A stretch of 35,603 nt of DNA, taken from positions 1-35,603 of the forward strand of contig SMOI01000321.1 of NCBI GenBank assembly GCA_008000375.1. Reading direction: 5' to 3'. A program made the translations under genes and the position numbers. The notes beneath the pieces were generated by a model. The model did not search any database, was not told where the DNA came from, and was given only the letters and a program-made list of their open reading frames with translations. Of this stretch, positions 16,338-27,001 are shown piece after piece. How positions within the stretch are numbered: position 1 is the first letter of the stretch; each line of letters opens with the position of its first letter. This stretch comes from Poteriospumella lacustris. Taxonomy: Eukaryota > Sar > Chrysophyceae > Chromulinales > Dinobryaceae.

Positions 16338-18253
16338 TCGACTCCTATTTCGACGGACGTTTCAGCCCTCCGACCTCTATTTTGACGTCGTATGCCCCAC
16401 TCCTCCCACCGACACACTCTCCGACTAGGTCCGTCGTCGCACCAGCGTCACCCACAAAAGCCCAGCTGTGCACGGCGACTGCCCAGCGACCTGCCAACTC
16501 CAAAGTCGACTTCCACTTGTGCATCAATCAAACGGACAACGCTTGAACGATTGCAGTACAACCGAACAGGCTTCATCAGGTGACAATATCCGAGTCCACT
16601 GGGCAGAATCATCATGGAAGCGCTGCAACAAGATCCTCACGGCGCGGTGAAGCGTCGCGTGTCGTATTTCTACGATCCAGATATCGGTAACTATCACTAT
16701 GGGCAAGGGCATCCGATGAAGGTATGCTGGGTGATGCTCGAAGGAATAGAGGGTAGAAGTTGATCTCACGAGGGGTCGTTGTGGTTGTTTGCTTTACGTC
16801 GTCGATGTAGCCGCACCGTGTTCGCATGACGCACAACCTGGTGGTGAACTACGGTCTGTTCCGCAAAATGGATTGCTTCCGGCCCAAGCTCATCACGGCG
16901 TCCCAAATGACGCATTTTCATTCGGACGACTACATCAACTTTCTTCGGTTGATTTCTCCAGGTGAGTGAAGCGGCGGATGTGCTGGCGTCGACGATGAGG
17001 TGATGTGGGATGTGGTGGTACAGACAACATGGCGGACTATGTGCGACAGCTGCAGCGATTCAATGTGGGCGAGGACTGTCCGGTATTTGATGGGCTGTAC
17101 GAGTATTGCCAGATCTATGCGTCCGGTTCGATCGGTAAGACGGTGGAGGGTCGTGTGGTGTGCTGATGGTGATGGGCCGTTTGACTGACGCACATTTGGT
17201 GGACTGATAGGTGGTGCGATTCGCCTGAATGAGGGTCTGGCGGACATTGCCATCAACTGGGCGGGCGGTCTGCATCACGCGAAAAAGAGCGAGGCGTCAG
17301 GCTTTTGCTATGTGAACGACTGTGTGTTGGGCATCTTGGAGCTGCTGAAGACGCACCAACGCGTGCTGTACATCGATATCGATATCCACCATGGCGACGG
17401 TGTGGAGGAGGCCTTCTACACGACCAACCGAGTGATGACGTGTTCGTTCCACAAGTTCGGCGAGTACTTCCCTGGCACTGGCGACGTGAAGGACAAGGGC
17501 TTCGACAAGGGCGAGAACTACGCCATCAACGTGCCGCTGCACGACGGTATGGACGATGAGTCGTATCGAACAGTGTTCCGTCCAGTCATTGCGAAGATCA
17601 TGGAGCGCTTCCAGCCAGGCGCCATTGTGTTGCAGTGCGGAGCGGACAGTTTGTCGGGCGATCGCTTGGGCTGTTTCAAGCTGTCCGTGCGCGGCCACGC
17701 GGACTGTGTGAACTACGTGAAGTCGTTTGGTGTGCCGACGTTGGTGCTGGGAGGTGGCGGATACACGCTGCGCAATGTGCCGCGGTGCTGGACGTACGAG
17801 ACGTCGGTGTTGCTGGACACGCCGATCAACGACGCACTGCCGTACAACGACTACTTCGAGTACTTCGGTCCGGAGTATCGTCTGCATTTGCCGGTCAGCA
17901 ACATGGAGAACCTGAACAGTCCGAAGTACCTGGAGGACATTCGGAATCAGGTGCTGCAAATATTGGACGGCGTGGAGCCGGTGGGGTCGCAGATCTTCAC
18001 GGGCCAAGTCGGCACGACGCTGATTCCGCAGCCACTCGATGTTCCCGTGACGGGCGTGCTCAACGGCAAGGGGACGAAGGACGACTTCATCAAGACCGAG
18101 TACACGCGGTCAGGATCCGCCTCGCAGGTGTCGATCATGCAGAGCGGCAGCATGGAGGTGGATGACGACGTGCCACGTGGAGGAGGACGTCTGAGTGTCG
18201 ATGCGGAGGCGACAGCAGACGCTGGTCGCAATGTCAAGCAACGATTGACTGAG
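16338..18253. repeat. HDAC palindrome, left arm (1.9 kb)
   Basis: This arm is the reverse complement of 18592-20502 at >99% identity, including 276 bases upstream of the start codon, four exons and three introns. I counted about 15 differences, among them a G/A near 16359, three substitutions near 16585-16605, one-base and two-base indels in introns 2 and 3, and a cluster of changes in the last 12 codons. Confidence 0.92.
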
Positions 18254-18256
18254 TAA
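16614..18256 (+). CDS. RPD3: Class I histone deacetylase (RPD3/HDAC1 type), copy A
   Basis: Exons are 16614-16721, 16811-16961, 17024-17134 and 17211-18256, all GT-AG and in phase, giving 471 residues. The deacetylase domain fills residues about 15-390. Visible active-site elements are [16 protein letters not shown] (His145, His146), [11 protein letters not shown] (zinc ligands Asp181, His183), [12 protein letters not shown] (third zinc Asp) and the catalytic Tyr in [11 protein letters not shown]. It removes acetyl groups from histone lysines in the nucleus, usually inside Sin3- or NuRD-like complexes. The C-terminal about 80 residues are a variable acidic tail ending RLTE. It is convergent with an inverted twin at 18584. 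The start Met is followed by the conserved KRRVSYFYD. Both copies look functional. Confidence 0.95.
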
Positions 18257-18591
18257 GTAGTCAAAGTGATGATGTATAGTATCAGCGGCCTCCTGTTTGT
18301 TGTGGGAGCGATTCCTTTTCACTTGTCTTGAGGTCGCAGTTTGTCGTGTGATTGTATACACAGGCAACATGGCCTTTTCACTGGTTGTGATGTCCGAATC
18401 GTAAATGTCTAAATTCTGTTCGTTTCCGTCACCGACCGTCTCTTTCACGGACTTCCTCTTCCATTCGCTGTTTTCCCAGCGAAGACAACCATCAAACCTA
18501 TTTTCATGACAAACGACGAAACAAGACAATGGAGAGTTCGAACGTTCAAGAATACTAATACATCTGTTACACTTCGTTTCACTTTACACAT
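18254..18591. other. Unique spacer at the centre of the HDAC palindrome
   Basis: These 338 bases separate the two arms. Both HDAC genes end here, so the spacer carries both 3' untranslated regions and terminators. I see no long open frame or RNA gene. Read-through from either side would run antisense into the other copy. Confidence 0.6.
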
Positions 18592-20226
18592 CACTCAACC
18601 GTTGCTTGACATTGCGACCAGCGTCTACTGCCGCCTCCGCATCGACACTCAGGCGTCCTCCTCCACGTGGTACGTCGTCATCCACCTCCATGCTGCCGCC
18701 CTGCATGATCGACACCTGCGAGGCGGATCCTGACCGCGTGTACTCGGTCTTGATGAAGTCGTCCTTCGTCCCCTTGCCGTTGAGCACGCCCGTCACGGGA
18801 ACATCGAGTGGCTGCGGAATCAGCGTCGTGCCGACTTGGCCCGTGAAGATCTGCGACCCCACCGGCTCCACGCCGTCCAATATTTGCAGCACCTGATTCC
18901 GAATGTCCTCCAGGTACTTCGGACTGTTCAGGTTCTCCATGTTGCTGACCGGCAAATGCAGACGATACTCCGGACCGAAGTACTCGAAGTAGTCGTTGTA
19001 CGGCAGTGCGTCGTTGATCGGCGTGTCCAGCAACACCGACGTCTCGTACGTCCAGCACCGCGGCACATTGCGCAGCGTGTATCCGCCACCTCCCAGCACC
19101 AACGTCGGCACACCAAACGACTTCACGTAGTTCACACAGTCCGCGTGGCCGCGCACGGACAGCTTGAAACAGCCCAAGCGATCGCCCGACAAACTGTCCG
19201 CTCCGCACTGCAACACAATGGCGCCTGGCTGGAAGCGCTCCATGATCTTCGCAATGACTGGACGGAACACTGTTCGATACGACTCATCGTCCATACCGTC
19301 GTGCAGCGGCACGTTGATGGCGTAGTTCTCGCCCTTGTCGAAGCCCTTGTCCTTCACGTCGCCAGTGCCAGGGAAGTACTCGCCGAACTTGTGGAACGAA
19401 CACGTCATCACTCGGTTGGTCGTGTAGAAGGCCTCCTCCACACCGTCGCCATGGTGGATATCGATATCGATGTACAGCACGCGTTGGTGCGTCTTCAGCA
19501 GCTCCAAGATGCCCAACACACAGTCGTTCACATAGCAAAAGCCTGACGCCTCGCTCTTTTTCGCGTGATGCAGACCGCCCGCCCAGTTGATGGCAATGTC
19601 CGCCAGACCCTCATTCAGGCGAATCGCACCACCTATCAGTCCACCAAATGTGTGTCAGTCAAACGGCCCATCACCATCAGCACCACACGACCCTCCACCG
19701 TCTTACCGATCGAACCGGACGCATAGATCTGGCAGTACTCGTATAGCCCATCAAATACCGGACAGTCCTCGCCCACATTGAAACGCTGCAGCTGTCGCAC
19801 ATAGTCCGCCATGTTGTCTGTACCACCACACCCACATCACCTCATCGTCGACGCCAGCACATCCGCCGCTTCACTCACCTGGAGAAATCAACCGAAGAAA
19901 GTTGATGTAGTCGTCCGAATGAAAATGCGTCATTTGGGACGCCGTGATGAGCTTGGGCCGGAAGCAATCCATTTTGCGGAACAGACCGTAGTTCACCACC
20001 AGGTTGTGCGTCATGCGAACACGGTGCGGCTACATCGACGACGTAAAGCAAACAACCACAACGACCCCTCGTGAGATCAACTTCTACCCTCTATTCCTTC
20101 GAGCATCACCCAGCATACCTTCATCGGATGCCCTTGCCCATAGTGATAGTTACCGATATCTGGATCGTAGAAATACGACACGCGACGCTTCACCGCGCCG
20201 TGAGGATCTTGCTGCAGCGCTTCCAT
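18584..20226 (-). CDS. RPD3: Class I histone deacetylase (RPD3/HDAC1 type), copy B
   Basis: This is the inverted twin of copy A. Exons are 20226-20119, 20029-19879, 19817-19707 and 19632-18584, giving 472 residues. All catalytic motifs of copy A are present and unchanged. Protein differences are confined to the C-terminal tail: Ser to Gly in the IMQ(S/G)GSMEV stretch, AEAAVDAG in place of AEATADAG, and an end of RLSDV in place of RLTE. Introns differ from copy A only by one- or two-base indels. With identical upstream sequence for 276 bases, both copies should be expressed alike. Near identity of introns means a recent duplication or ongoing gene conversion; an assembly artefact joining two haplotypes is the alternative. 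Confidence 0.93.
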
Positions 20227-20502
20227 GATGATTCTGCCAAGTGGACTCGGATGGTGTCACCTGATGAAGCCTGTTCGGTTGTACTGCAATCGTTCAAGCG
20301 TTGTCCGTTTGATTGATGCACAAGTGGAAGTCGACTTTGGAGTTGGCAGGTCGCTGGGCAGTCGCCGTGCACAGCTGGGCTTTTGTGGGTGACGCTGGTG
20401 CGACGACGGACCTAGTCGGAGAGTGTGTCGGTGGGAGGAGTGGGGCATACGACGTCAAAATAGAGGTCGGAGGGCTGAAATGTCCGTCGAAATAGGAGTC
20501 GA
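18592..20502. repeat. HDAC palindrome, right arm (1.9 kb)
   Basis: This is the partner of 16338-18253. The outer edge is sharp at TAGGAGTCGA; beyond it the flanks are unrelated (GACGATGATGATG-type sequence here against the 15969-16276 repeat on the left). The inner edge falls at the last codons of the HDAC genes. Confidence 0.92.
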
Positions 20503-20685
20503 CGCGGAGGGGAGGAACGACGATGATGATGACGACGATGGTGGCATTTGGACTTCGGAATCGTGATGGAAAACAGGCGTCCTTGATGAAGAGTCACTGA
20601 TATTTTATTTCAAATTTGTAGTTCATCACTTAGATTATATGATCCCTCAATAGGTGCTCTCTGTTGTCAGTGAAATCACCAAAAA

Positions 20686-21939
20686 ATGGACAAGTTTGGG
20701 AAGCTATTCGAAGAAGTGAATAAAAATGCCCCGAAGGGGATGCAAATCGAAGTAGCGCGGCAAACTAAAAATGGTTCCATGGTTTCCGCAAAGCCACAGG
20801 AACTTGCAACGCTGAGTACGAAGTCTAGAATTGCCTCCACAGCTCAACTTTTACAGAAGTTATCGAAGGAGGAAAAGCTACAGTGGGCTCTTGAGACGAA
20901 AGATGAAGCAAATCAACTATACAAAGAAAAGCGATTCGCCGAAGCGATGGAGCGCTATGTTGAGGCTTTAACTGCAACAAACTTTGGCAGTAAAGCAGCT
21001 GAGGCTTCCAAAACTCAGTCATCTCATTCAGAAACCCCACTGGAAGGTGATTCAGAAAGTGGGCAGATGGACGATGGAACCAACGACGTACCCACAACAT
21101 CACCAACACAATTATCCTCACATGATAAGAGCCAAGATGATAATGTCGAGGAGTTGGTCGTTCCCGTTCTATGTAATTTGACTGCGTGTTGCTTGGAACT
21201 ACAACAGTGGGCGAAGGTGGTGCTGTTTGCCGAACAGATTTTCCAGTTGCGGCCCCTTTGTCGCAAAGCCCTTTATCGACAAGGTGTGGCGTTGCTCAAT
21301 TTAAATGAGTATTCGCTTGCTATTCAATCGCTTGAAAAGGCCCTACAATACCTTCCCGCAGAATCAGAACAGAAGGAATCCATGCCACTCAACGATACTG
21401 AGCGACATAAGGTTATCTATCACCTGACCAAGGCCAAAGAATGTCGCAAAAAGGAACTTGTCGCCTTAGACAAGCGAAAGTCCGCTTTGCAAAAGGCCTT
21501 CGGCGGATCCAAACCCGCGGCCATGAGTATGATGTCCGTCGAACGTCGACGAAATGACGATGGCGAAGAGGTTCTCATCTTGAATCCCACCAACGAAATG
21601 CCACCCACCACTCCGACAACCTCATCTCCTAAGGAGTTGTCATCGGCGGATAGTGACATGAGTCTACCTATGGTCTTCGTGGTGATGATACGTTATTACC
21701 TGGAGCAGCTGCTCTTCTTACTCTTCTGGATATGTGGCATCACTCATCTGATTCCGAAGAACTCGAAGTTGTTCATCAGCAAGCCTCCCACCTTCAGTAC
21801 ATCCAGCAACGAATCATCTTCAAGCAACCATGAAGATGGGAGCAAAGAAGAGACACTTGTTCGGCCCTTTTCAGTGCCAGAAGCATCGGACAAAGCTGCC
21901 GACCAAAGCGATTCTGTGACTCAGGAGGTGGTCGACTAG
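20686..21939 (+). CDS. Tail-anchored TPR co-chaperone-like protein
   Basis: An intronless 417-residue frame. Three TPR-type helical hairpins are visible: residues about 72-96 (KDEANQLYKEKRFAEAMERY), 157-190 (VLCNLTACCLELQQWAKV) and 194-224 (RKALYRQGVALLNLNEYS). An acidic, Ser-rich insert (100-155) separates the first two. This arrangement is that of the three-TPR clamp in FKBP8/AIP-type co-chaperones that bind Hsp90/Hsp70 tails, but no peptidyl-prolyl isomerase domain precedes it. A hydrophobic segment (MVFVVMIRYYLEQLLFLLFW, about 329-349) lies near the C-terminus, followed by about 65 polar residues, so the TPR part probably faces the cytosol from an organelle membrane. It is convergent with the next gene, with only 56 bases between stops. 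Confidence 0.8.
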   Translation: MDKFGKLFEEVNKNAPKGMQIEVARQTKNGSMVSAKPQELATLSTKSRIASTAQLLQKLSKEEKLQWALETKDEANQLYKEKRFAEAMERYVEALTATNFGSKAAEASKTQSSHSETPLEGDSESGQMDDGTNDVPTTSPTQLSSHDKSQDDNVEELVVPVLCNLTACCLELQQWAKVVLFAEQIFQLRPLCRKALYRQGVALLNLNEYSLAIQSLEKALQYLPAESEQKESMPLNDTERHKVIYHLTKAKECRKKELVALDKRKSALQKAFGGSKPAAMSMMSVERRRNDDGEEVLILNPTNEMPPTTPTTSSPKELSSADSDMSLPMVFVVMIRYYLEQLLFLLFWICGITHLIPKNSKLFISKPPTFSTSSNESSSSNHEDGSKEETLVRPFSVPEASDKAADQSDSVTQEVVD

Positions 21940-21995
21940 GCATCAATCCCATCATTAACTTACAAACAAAGCTACCACTCACAAGCAACAGACGT

Positions 21996-22885
21996 TTATT
22001 TGTAATGGATGACTTTCATGACACGTTTCGTGTAGATCGTCTCGGTGGTGTTCGCTCGGTATTGTTCTTTGAATACCAATGTTTCTCCAGCCCCCTCTCC
22101 ATTCATGCGACGGAATGGTGCGTTATGAATATACTCTGAAGGATATTCAATGTACAATCCATACGGGCGAGGAAAAGTGGTTTCCAACATTCGCCGATTC
22201 GGTCCGTAATGACTATCACATCCGATGCAAACAACCGTTTCAGGCATAGGAATGGTGTCCTTTATCGTGATATAGTGCTTGAAGGTGATTGGTAGCACCA
22301 AGTAGTGCGTATATTGAGAAGGATTCGAGGCGCAAGGAACCATAGCAGAAACTGGGTCAAGAATAGGCTCCACAATGATCACCGTCGACATACACTGCGA
22401 CGAGGGAACGAAGAGATGAATGGGATTGTAGTAGGCGCCAATATCAATCATATGCGTTATCTTGCGATCACCAAGTAGCTTGCCAATTGTGTGATGACGA
22501 TATAAAAACTCGGGTTTCTCCAAATCTGTGAGTGAGTTTCAGAGTAATGCCGGCTATAAACTGAAATTCACAAAGGAAACGAGGACTTACAGGGATACAA
22601 TCCATAAGATCGATTGCTTGGCAATGTGTCTCCAAATCGCTTCACTACCAAGTTGCGAATTTCCTCTCTAATTTGCTTGCTGGAAGGGATGTACTGATTG
22701 CAAGTCTCCGAACCGGGCCCCTTCTCTAATCCGGGAATACAAGTATTGCAATCAGGAAGGAGTTTCGTTCGATCATCGCAATACTTGGCATCAGGTTTTG
22801 ACAATCTATCGTAAAATTCTGACAGACGATCAGCAAGAGCTGTGCAGACAAGCGCAACCAACACAGTTAGACAGTAAACATTCAT
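21996..22885 (-). CDS. Secreted methyltransferase-like protein
   Basis: Two exons, 22885-22591 and 22525-21996, are joined across a 65-base GT-AG intron to give 274 residues. I chose the Met opening a clean signal peptide (MNVYCLTVLVALVCTALA); a Met 18 codons upstream (22939) would bury it. The mature N-terminus is Cys-rich (YCDD, CNTCIPG, SETCNQ). The second half contains HMIDIGAYYNPI followed by VIIVEPILDP, which resembles motif I and the acidic end of strand 2 of a Rossmann methyltransferase of FkbM type. No other motif is clear, so the enzymatic call is weak. The end KVMKVIHYK-like C-terminus is basic. The gene is real by its splice phase and signal peptide; the function is uncertain. Confidence 0.7.
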
Positions 22886-23335
22886 CGTTGTCAAGACCGC
22901 ACAAAGTGGCTCACGACAAAAGGATTCCGAAAAGACCAAAAATCAAACTAGTACCAAGCCACCCTACAATTACACGGGTATTCCCCCCTTTAATTTTAGT
23001 GTGTCTGGACTGGATGACTGAATGTGACGATTAATACCTAGCATACAGCAGGTACATAGAACAATCAACCAGCCGCATCACGAAAAAGCTAACGACGTCC
23101 TCAGCGTCATCATCGTCGTCGCGGCGGTCAGCCAACATACCCATGATCCCAGATATTCCCAACCCAAACAAAGGCGAGCGACTCAGAAGCGGCAGCAGAG
23201 ACGAGGAAAAAGGGAAGAACCGTGGTGACATATTGTTGTAGTGGATCCACAGTGAGTGAGTTCATTGTTGTTTGATTGAAATCGTTTTGTATTGTGGGCT
23301 TGAGGAACAGTGATTTCTGTCGAGTCAATCTGAAA
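22886..23335. promoter_or_regulatory. Divergent promoter region between the secreted protein and THOC5
   Basis: About 450 bases separate the two divergent starts. A T-rich patch (CCCCCCTTTAATTTTAG) lies at 22984-23000. Short open frames here are not supported. No specific element can be named. Confidence 0.4.
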
Positions 23336-24161
23336 ATGGACAAAGGGCTACAGTCACGTGAAGCCTTGATGGCTGAAATTGATGGCATCTTCGTAAAAGT
23401 GATTAAAGCCGGCGAGATATTGCTTCATTTATCGAACGAAGAACTCACTGAACAGGTAACTTGAGTGAATCGTGACAGAAACCCGTTGATGGACGACTTC
23501 TAACCACAGGGCTTCACACGAGTAGATTGCCCGTGCATATTTTCAACAAGCAACTGTTCAAATGGCTCGATTGAAAATGCAAAGTCGGTCCTTGCATTTG
23601 GACTTAGACACAGAGCGACGACAGAGAGAAGTCCGACGAACTCATGTCGATCAATTGCAGTTGACGCACGAAAACTTATTGTACCAAAAGGCCCACATTC
23701 AACGAGAAATTGAGAAATGCAAAGACTTGCCCACGCCAAATGTGGACGAAGTCCAACGAGAAATGGGTACCACGTTAGGTACTACCGTCTATGTGGACAA
23801 TCTTGAAGAGATCAACAGTCGAACTATAAAAGAACTTCAGGGGGAAAAGGAAGCCCGTATTGCCATGAAACAACAACTGGAAACCCTCGAGAAAACGCAT
23901 GCCAAAGGTGCTGAAGAACTGCAACGAAAACGAAAGTACCTCGATGATATTCCTGACCAAGTGGCTAAGATTCGCGGAACTTCCAAAGATTTGGCCGAGG
24001 ATTTAACGTCCATCGTGAAAGAGATTCACGAGAAGAACAAACGTCGACGAAAAGAGTCCAGCACCAGCGTCGCAGCCGTTGAGGAAGCACCTGCTGTCGT
24101 CGACACCAAAATGGTAGTGGACGATGACATTGCCATTGAGGAAGACATCGCTGCTAATTGA
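23336..24161 (+). CDS. THOC5: THO complex subunit 5, short form
   Basis: Exon 1 is 23336-23455 and exon 2 is 23526-24161, joined in phase 0 to give 251 residues. An upstream CCACAG at 23504-23509 is another possible acceptor, but it would shift the frame. The protein is almost wholly helical/coiled coil. VDQLQLTHENLLYQKAHIQ followed by REIEKCKDLPTP matches the conserved THOC5 signature, and a second coiled coil (LETLEKTHAKGAEEL) follows. The C-terminus has a basic stretch (KNKRRRKES), probably a nuclear signal, and an acidic end. THO couples transcription to mRNA export in the nucleus. Animal THOC5 is about 680 residues; here only the N-terminal coiled-coil half is present. The start is the Met in AAAATGG context; another lies 20 codons upstream. 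Confidence 0.82.
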
Positions 24162-24329
24162 GTGTGTCAGGTCTCGTTTACAGAAGGGTTATAAATTAAT
24201 GAAGTGTTTGAACTAACAGATAAACTACTTGCGATGCATCACCACTCTCCTATTGGTCTTCGTTCGCCAAAAGAATGTTTTCATGCACATGCTCTTCTCT
24301 TTTAAAACAGATGAGAGACGGCGACGACG

Positions 24330-26526
24330 TCAGTACGCCTCTCCATCGCCGCCGTTTTCTTCTTCGTCGTCGTCGTCGTCGTCGTCATCGTCGTCGTCCT
24401 CTTGTTCGTCCTCGGCGAAGGCTGGCGCAAACTGAACGGTGTACGCATTGTCATCATCAATGTCGTCATCGTCGCCTCGGTGATGACGACGATCTTCACC
24501 GTCGTCAGTACTGTGACTGTGACTAGCGCCAGGGTCACGCGCAAAGCCTTGTCCTTCCTCACTGTCCGCACTGTCAAAACTGCCCCGTCCTCGTACGGTC
24601 GACAATTCAATACCACGTTCTGACGCGGCTTTCTTCTTCGCTTGTTTGTTGGCTTTGCGACTACGGTTGCTCTTCTTTGCATGGACTGGGTTGTCGACTT
24701 CGTCTTCACTTTGTGAGGCAACCAACTGATGACGATATCGGTTCCCACCGGTCAGCGACAACGTGCCATCCTTTCGCCACCGGCGGAAGCAATACACCAA
24801 CGACGCCACTAAAATACCCGCGAAGGTGATTACTCCAACTATAGCCAAGATACCACCGATACGGCCCATTCCCAGGGCAGATACTGGGCCCTGAGGATCC
24901 ATCCCTTCGCTACGTTTCGATGAGCCATCTTGGTTGGTCGTATCGCGGTCATAGGATTGATAATCATCACAGAAAATTCGTTGATAAACGCGACGAGGTG
25001 GCGCTTTGTCGCCTCCTTTGTTGGTCAAGGTTTGTATCTTCAGACCCACGTCTTCAGACCGTTGCACCTGTTTACGAATACTGGGCACGACTTGTAACGT
25101 ACACGTATCCAATGGCAGATTCTTCGTGTCGTGGAAGCCCATACAAGTCGATTTGCTGTTAGCATGGACATGCATGGCCTCTTGAAAGCGCAAACGATCT
25201 GCATCCATAGTCAACGCCGCCAACTGCTCCGTAATATCTTCGTTACCCGTCGCGGTGTAATAGTCTTCGTGCCAAGACGGCGAAGCTGGTGTCGTGGTCG
25301 TCAACGATCCTCGGAGGTTATCACCACGAGACGCTGCATGCGAGCCGATGTACAAGGTACGCGCATATTGACGACTACGGGCGTCACAGGAGTACACCAT
25401 GGAGACACTTTCAAAGGCGTGAAGACATTGCGCCACGGGAATACTCTCGAACAATTGTACGGGCGTCGCGTCACACGTGTCGTCTTCGACATGAGATCTA
25501 CATACAACCACGGGACCATACATGAACATGAATGAGTATAACAATGCACGTCATGTGGACATCAGAAGAAAGACGAACAACATACTGTAGATGGATTCCT
25601 TTGATTGGTCTGGGAATCTCTGTTCCTTTCGAACATCGGAGATGTTTGAACGCCAAATACCGCTCCGACAATTGATTCTTATGACACGAAGGGGCATGCT
25701 TCACGCGTAAGGATTGTACAAAGGAGTGACATTGTGTATCATTGTACACAGACAATCGTAAATCCGAACAATCCTCTTTCGAAAAACTAAAGCGATAAGC
25801 ATTGGTAGCGCTTCCGGGATAACACGGACCAGCGGCTTGTCCCAAAACATGCGAAATCGGACCACGACAAGAGGAATCTTCGTGATACTCGTAGAAGAGA
25901 TAACCTTGGATGGCAAAATCAGTCTTGGAAGGTTGGAAATCGTCCGTTCCGTAGTAATAGTTGGCGTAAATGTTTTTATCGATAGGTTCACCCGACGCGG
26001 ATGACGCAGATGAGGACGATGAAGAAGACGATGCATCAGACGATGACGGAAGACCACTTCCGTCCGACGATGTGCTCGAAGGTTGCTCACTACTACTGAT
26101 CGTGCCGCCCGATCCACTGTCTCCTTCATCTTGAGGTGTTTCGACCAACAATTCGATCAACCCTTGTCGTTCTACTTCATCGAGGACAGCTGAAGTCTGC
26201 ATATCCATCCATTCAAAGATTATTAGATTAGTTGAAGATAATTGGTTTTATTTTTTTGTGCGTGTCTCAGTCGCTCATTACCTGTCGGGTGGAGCTCCAG
26301 CAATCGACGATTCCTCCCAGGGAAATGTCGCTTTTGTCTCCGTACTTGGCGGAGAGGGTAGATTCCTCTTGAAAAGGTAGGTCAACGCAAGCTATTTTTC
26401 GCTGCATAATAAGATATCTAATTGAAATCGAATTTGTGAGCGGAACCTGAACAGGATTGGTGCGGAAGTCGACGAGCTTCCCCGTGTGATGCAACCGATT
26501 GACCGTCGCCTCGGCAAAAGTTTGTA
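24330..26526 (-). CDS. Type I membrane protein with Cys-rich ectodomain and polyacidic tail (5' end uncertain)
   Basis: Firm exons are 25497-24330, 26196-25586 and about 26526-26282, linked by two in-phase GT-AG introns. The ectodomain holds KIACVDLPFQ, a Ser-rich linker, and a region of paired cysteines (SSCRGPIS, AGPCYPGS, EDCSDL, NDTQCHSF). One membrane segment (GGILAIVGVITFAGILVASL) follows. The cytoplasmic tail is basic, then ends in a long Asp/Glu run. I do not recognise the family. The first exon is unclear: the frame opens at a TGA near 26548, and a hydrophobic stretch starting MWANFFYYILL at about 26658 could supply a signal peptide through an intron with a weak donor. A 45-base in-frame segment at 26405-26449 might also be an intron. 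Confidence 0.7.
24362..24402 (-). repeat. CGT trinucleotide repeat encoding an Asp run
   Basis: The plus strand has about ten near-perfect CGT units (TCGTCGTCG). In the minus-strand gene they encode consecutive aspartates close to the C-terminus of the type I membrane protein. The run is likely length-variable between strains. Confidence 0.8.
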
Positions 26527-27001
26527 GAAAAGTAAAATAATAAATCCTTCAGATCTCAGCCTAATGGGACCAAAGAAATACGACCCAATCCAGTTCGTGA
26601 CGATTGTACGTTGTCGTATCGCTCTGCAATAAAATATAATAAAAGAAGTTTGCCCACATGGGAAGGACAATGGGAACGGTACAAGATGACGACGACATCG
26701 CGGCAGACGGACTCGTATTGTTGACCATCCTCAGAAGAACCTCACTGTCATTTGGAGGCGAAGGTCGGCCCGTTTCAACTCTATTGCTCACACGCAGTTT
26801 GAAAACGTTTTTTATTCTTTGGCGGTTCCAGGTTCTGGTTCCGCGTCCTCCATCGCCATGGGAACGACAGTAGCACAAACAAAAAAGCGCATTATTATCT
26901 TTCTGACGTTGGTGAAACCTCCAACCATTTCCTGTTGATTTAAACAGGGACTAAAGAGAGGACTTTTGTGGTGTGGAGTATCTCGACTGTGACCCACGTT
27001 C
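26527..27001. other. Region between divergent membrane-protein and glycosyltransferase genes
   Basis: This stretch should hold both promoters and possibly the missing first exon of the minus-strand gene. Minus-strand open frames at 26561-26878 and 26812-26997 are short. Only the piece around 26600-26715 (MSSSSCTVPIVLPMWANF) looks protein-like. I do not call it. Confidence 0.4.

Noticed and set aside
17297-18007. 236-residue antisense frames in both HDAC copies (also 18836-19546)
   Set aside because: They are identical mirror images of the HDAC coding strand, rich in Val/His/Gln/Leu from codon reversal. They were retained only because the HDAC frame is conserved.
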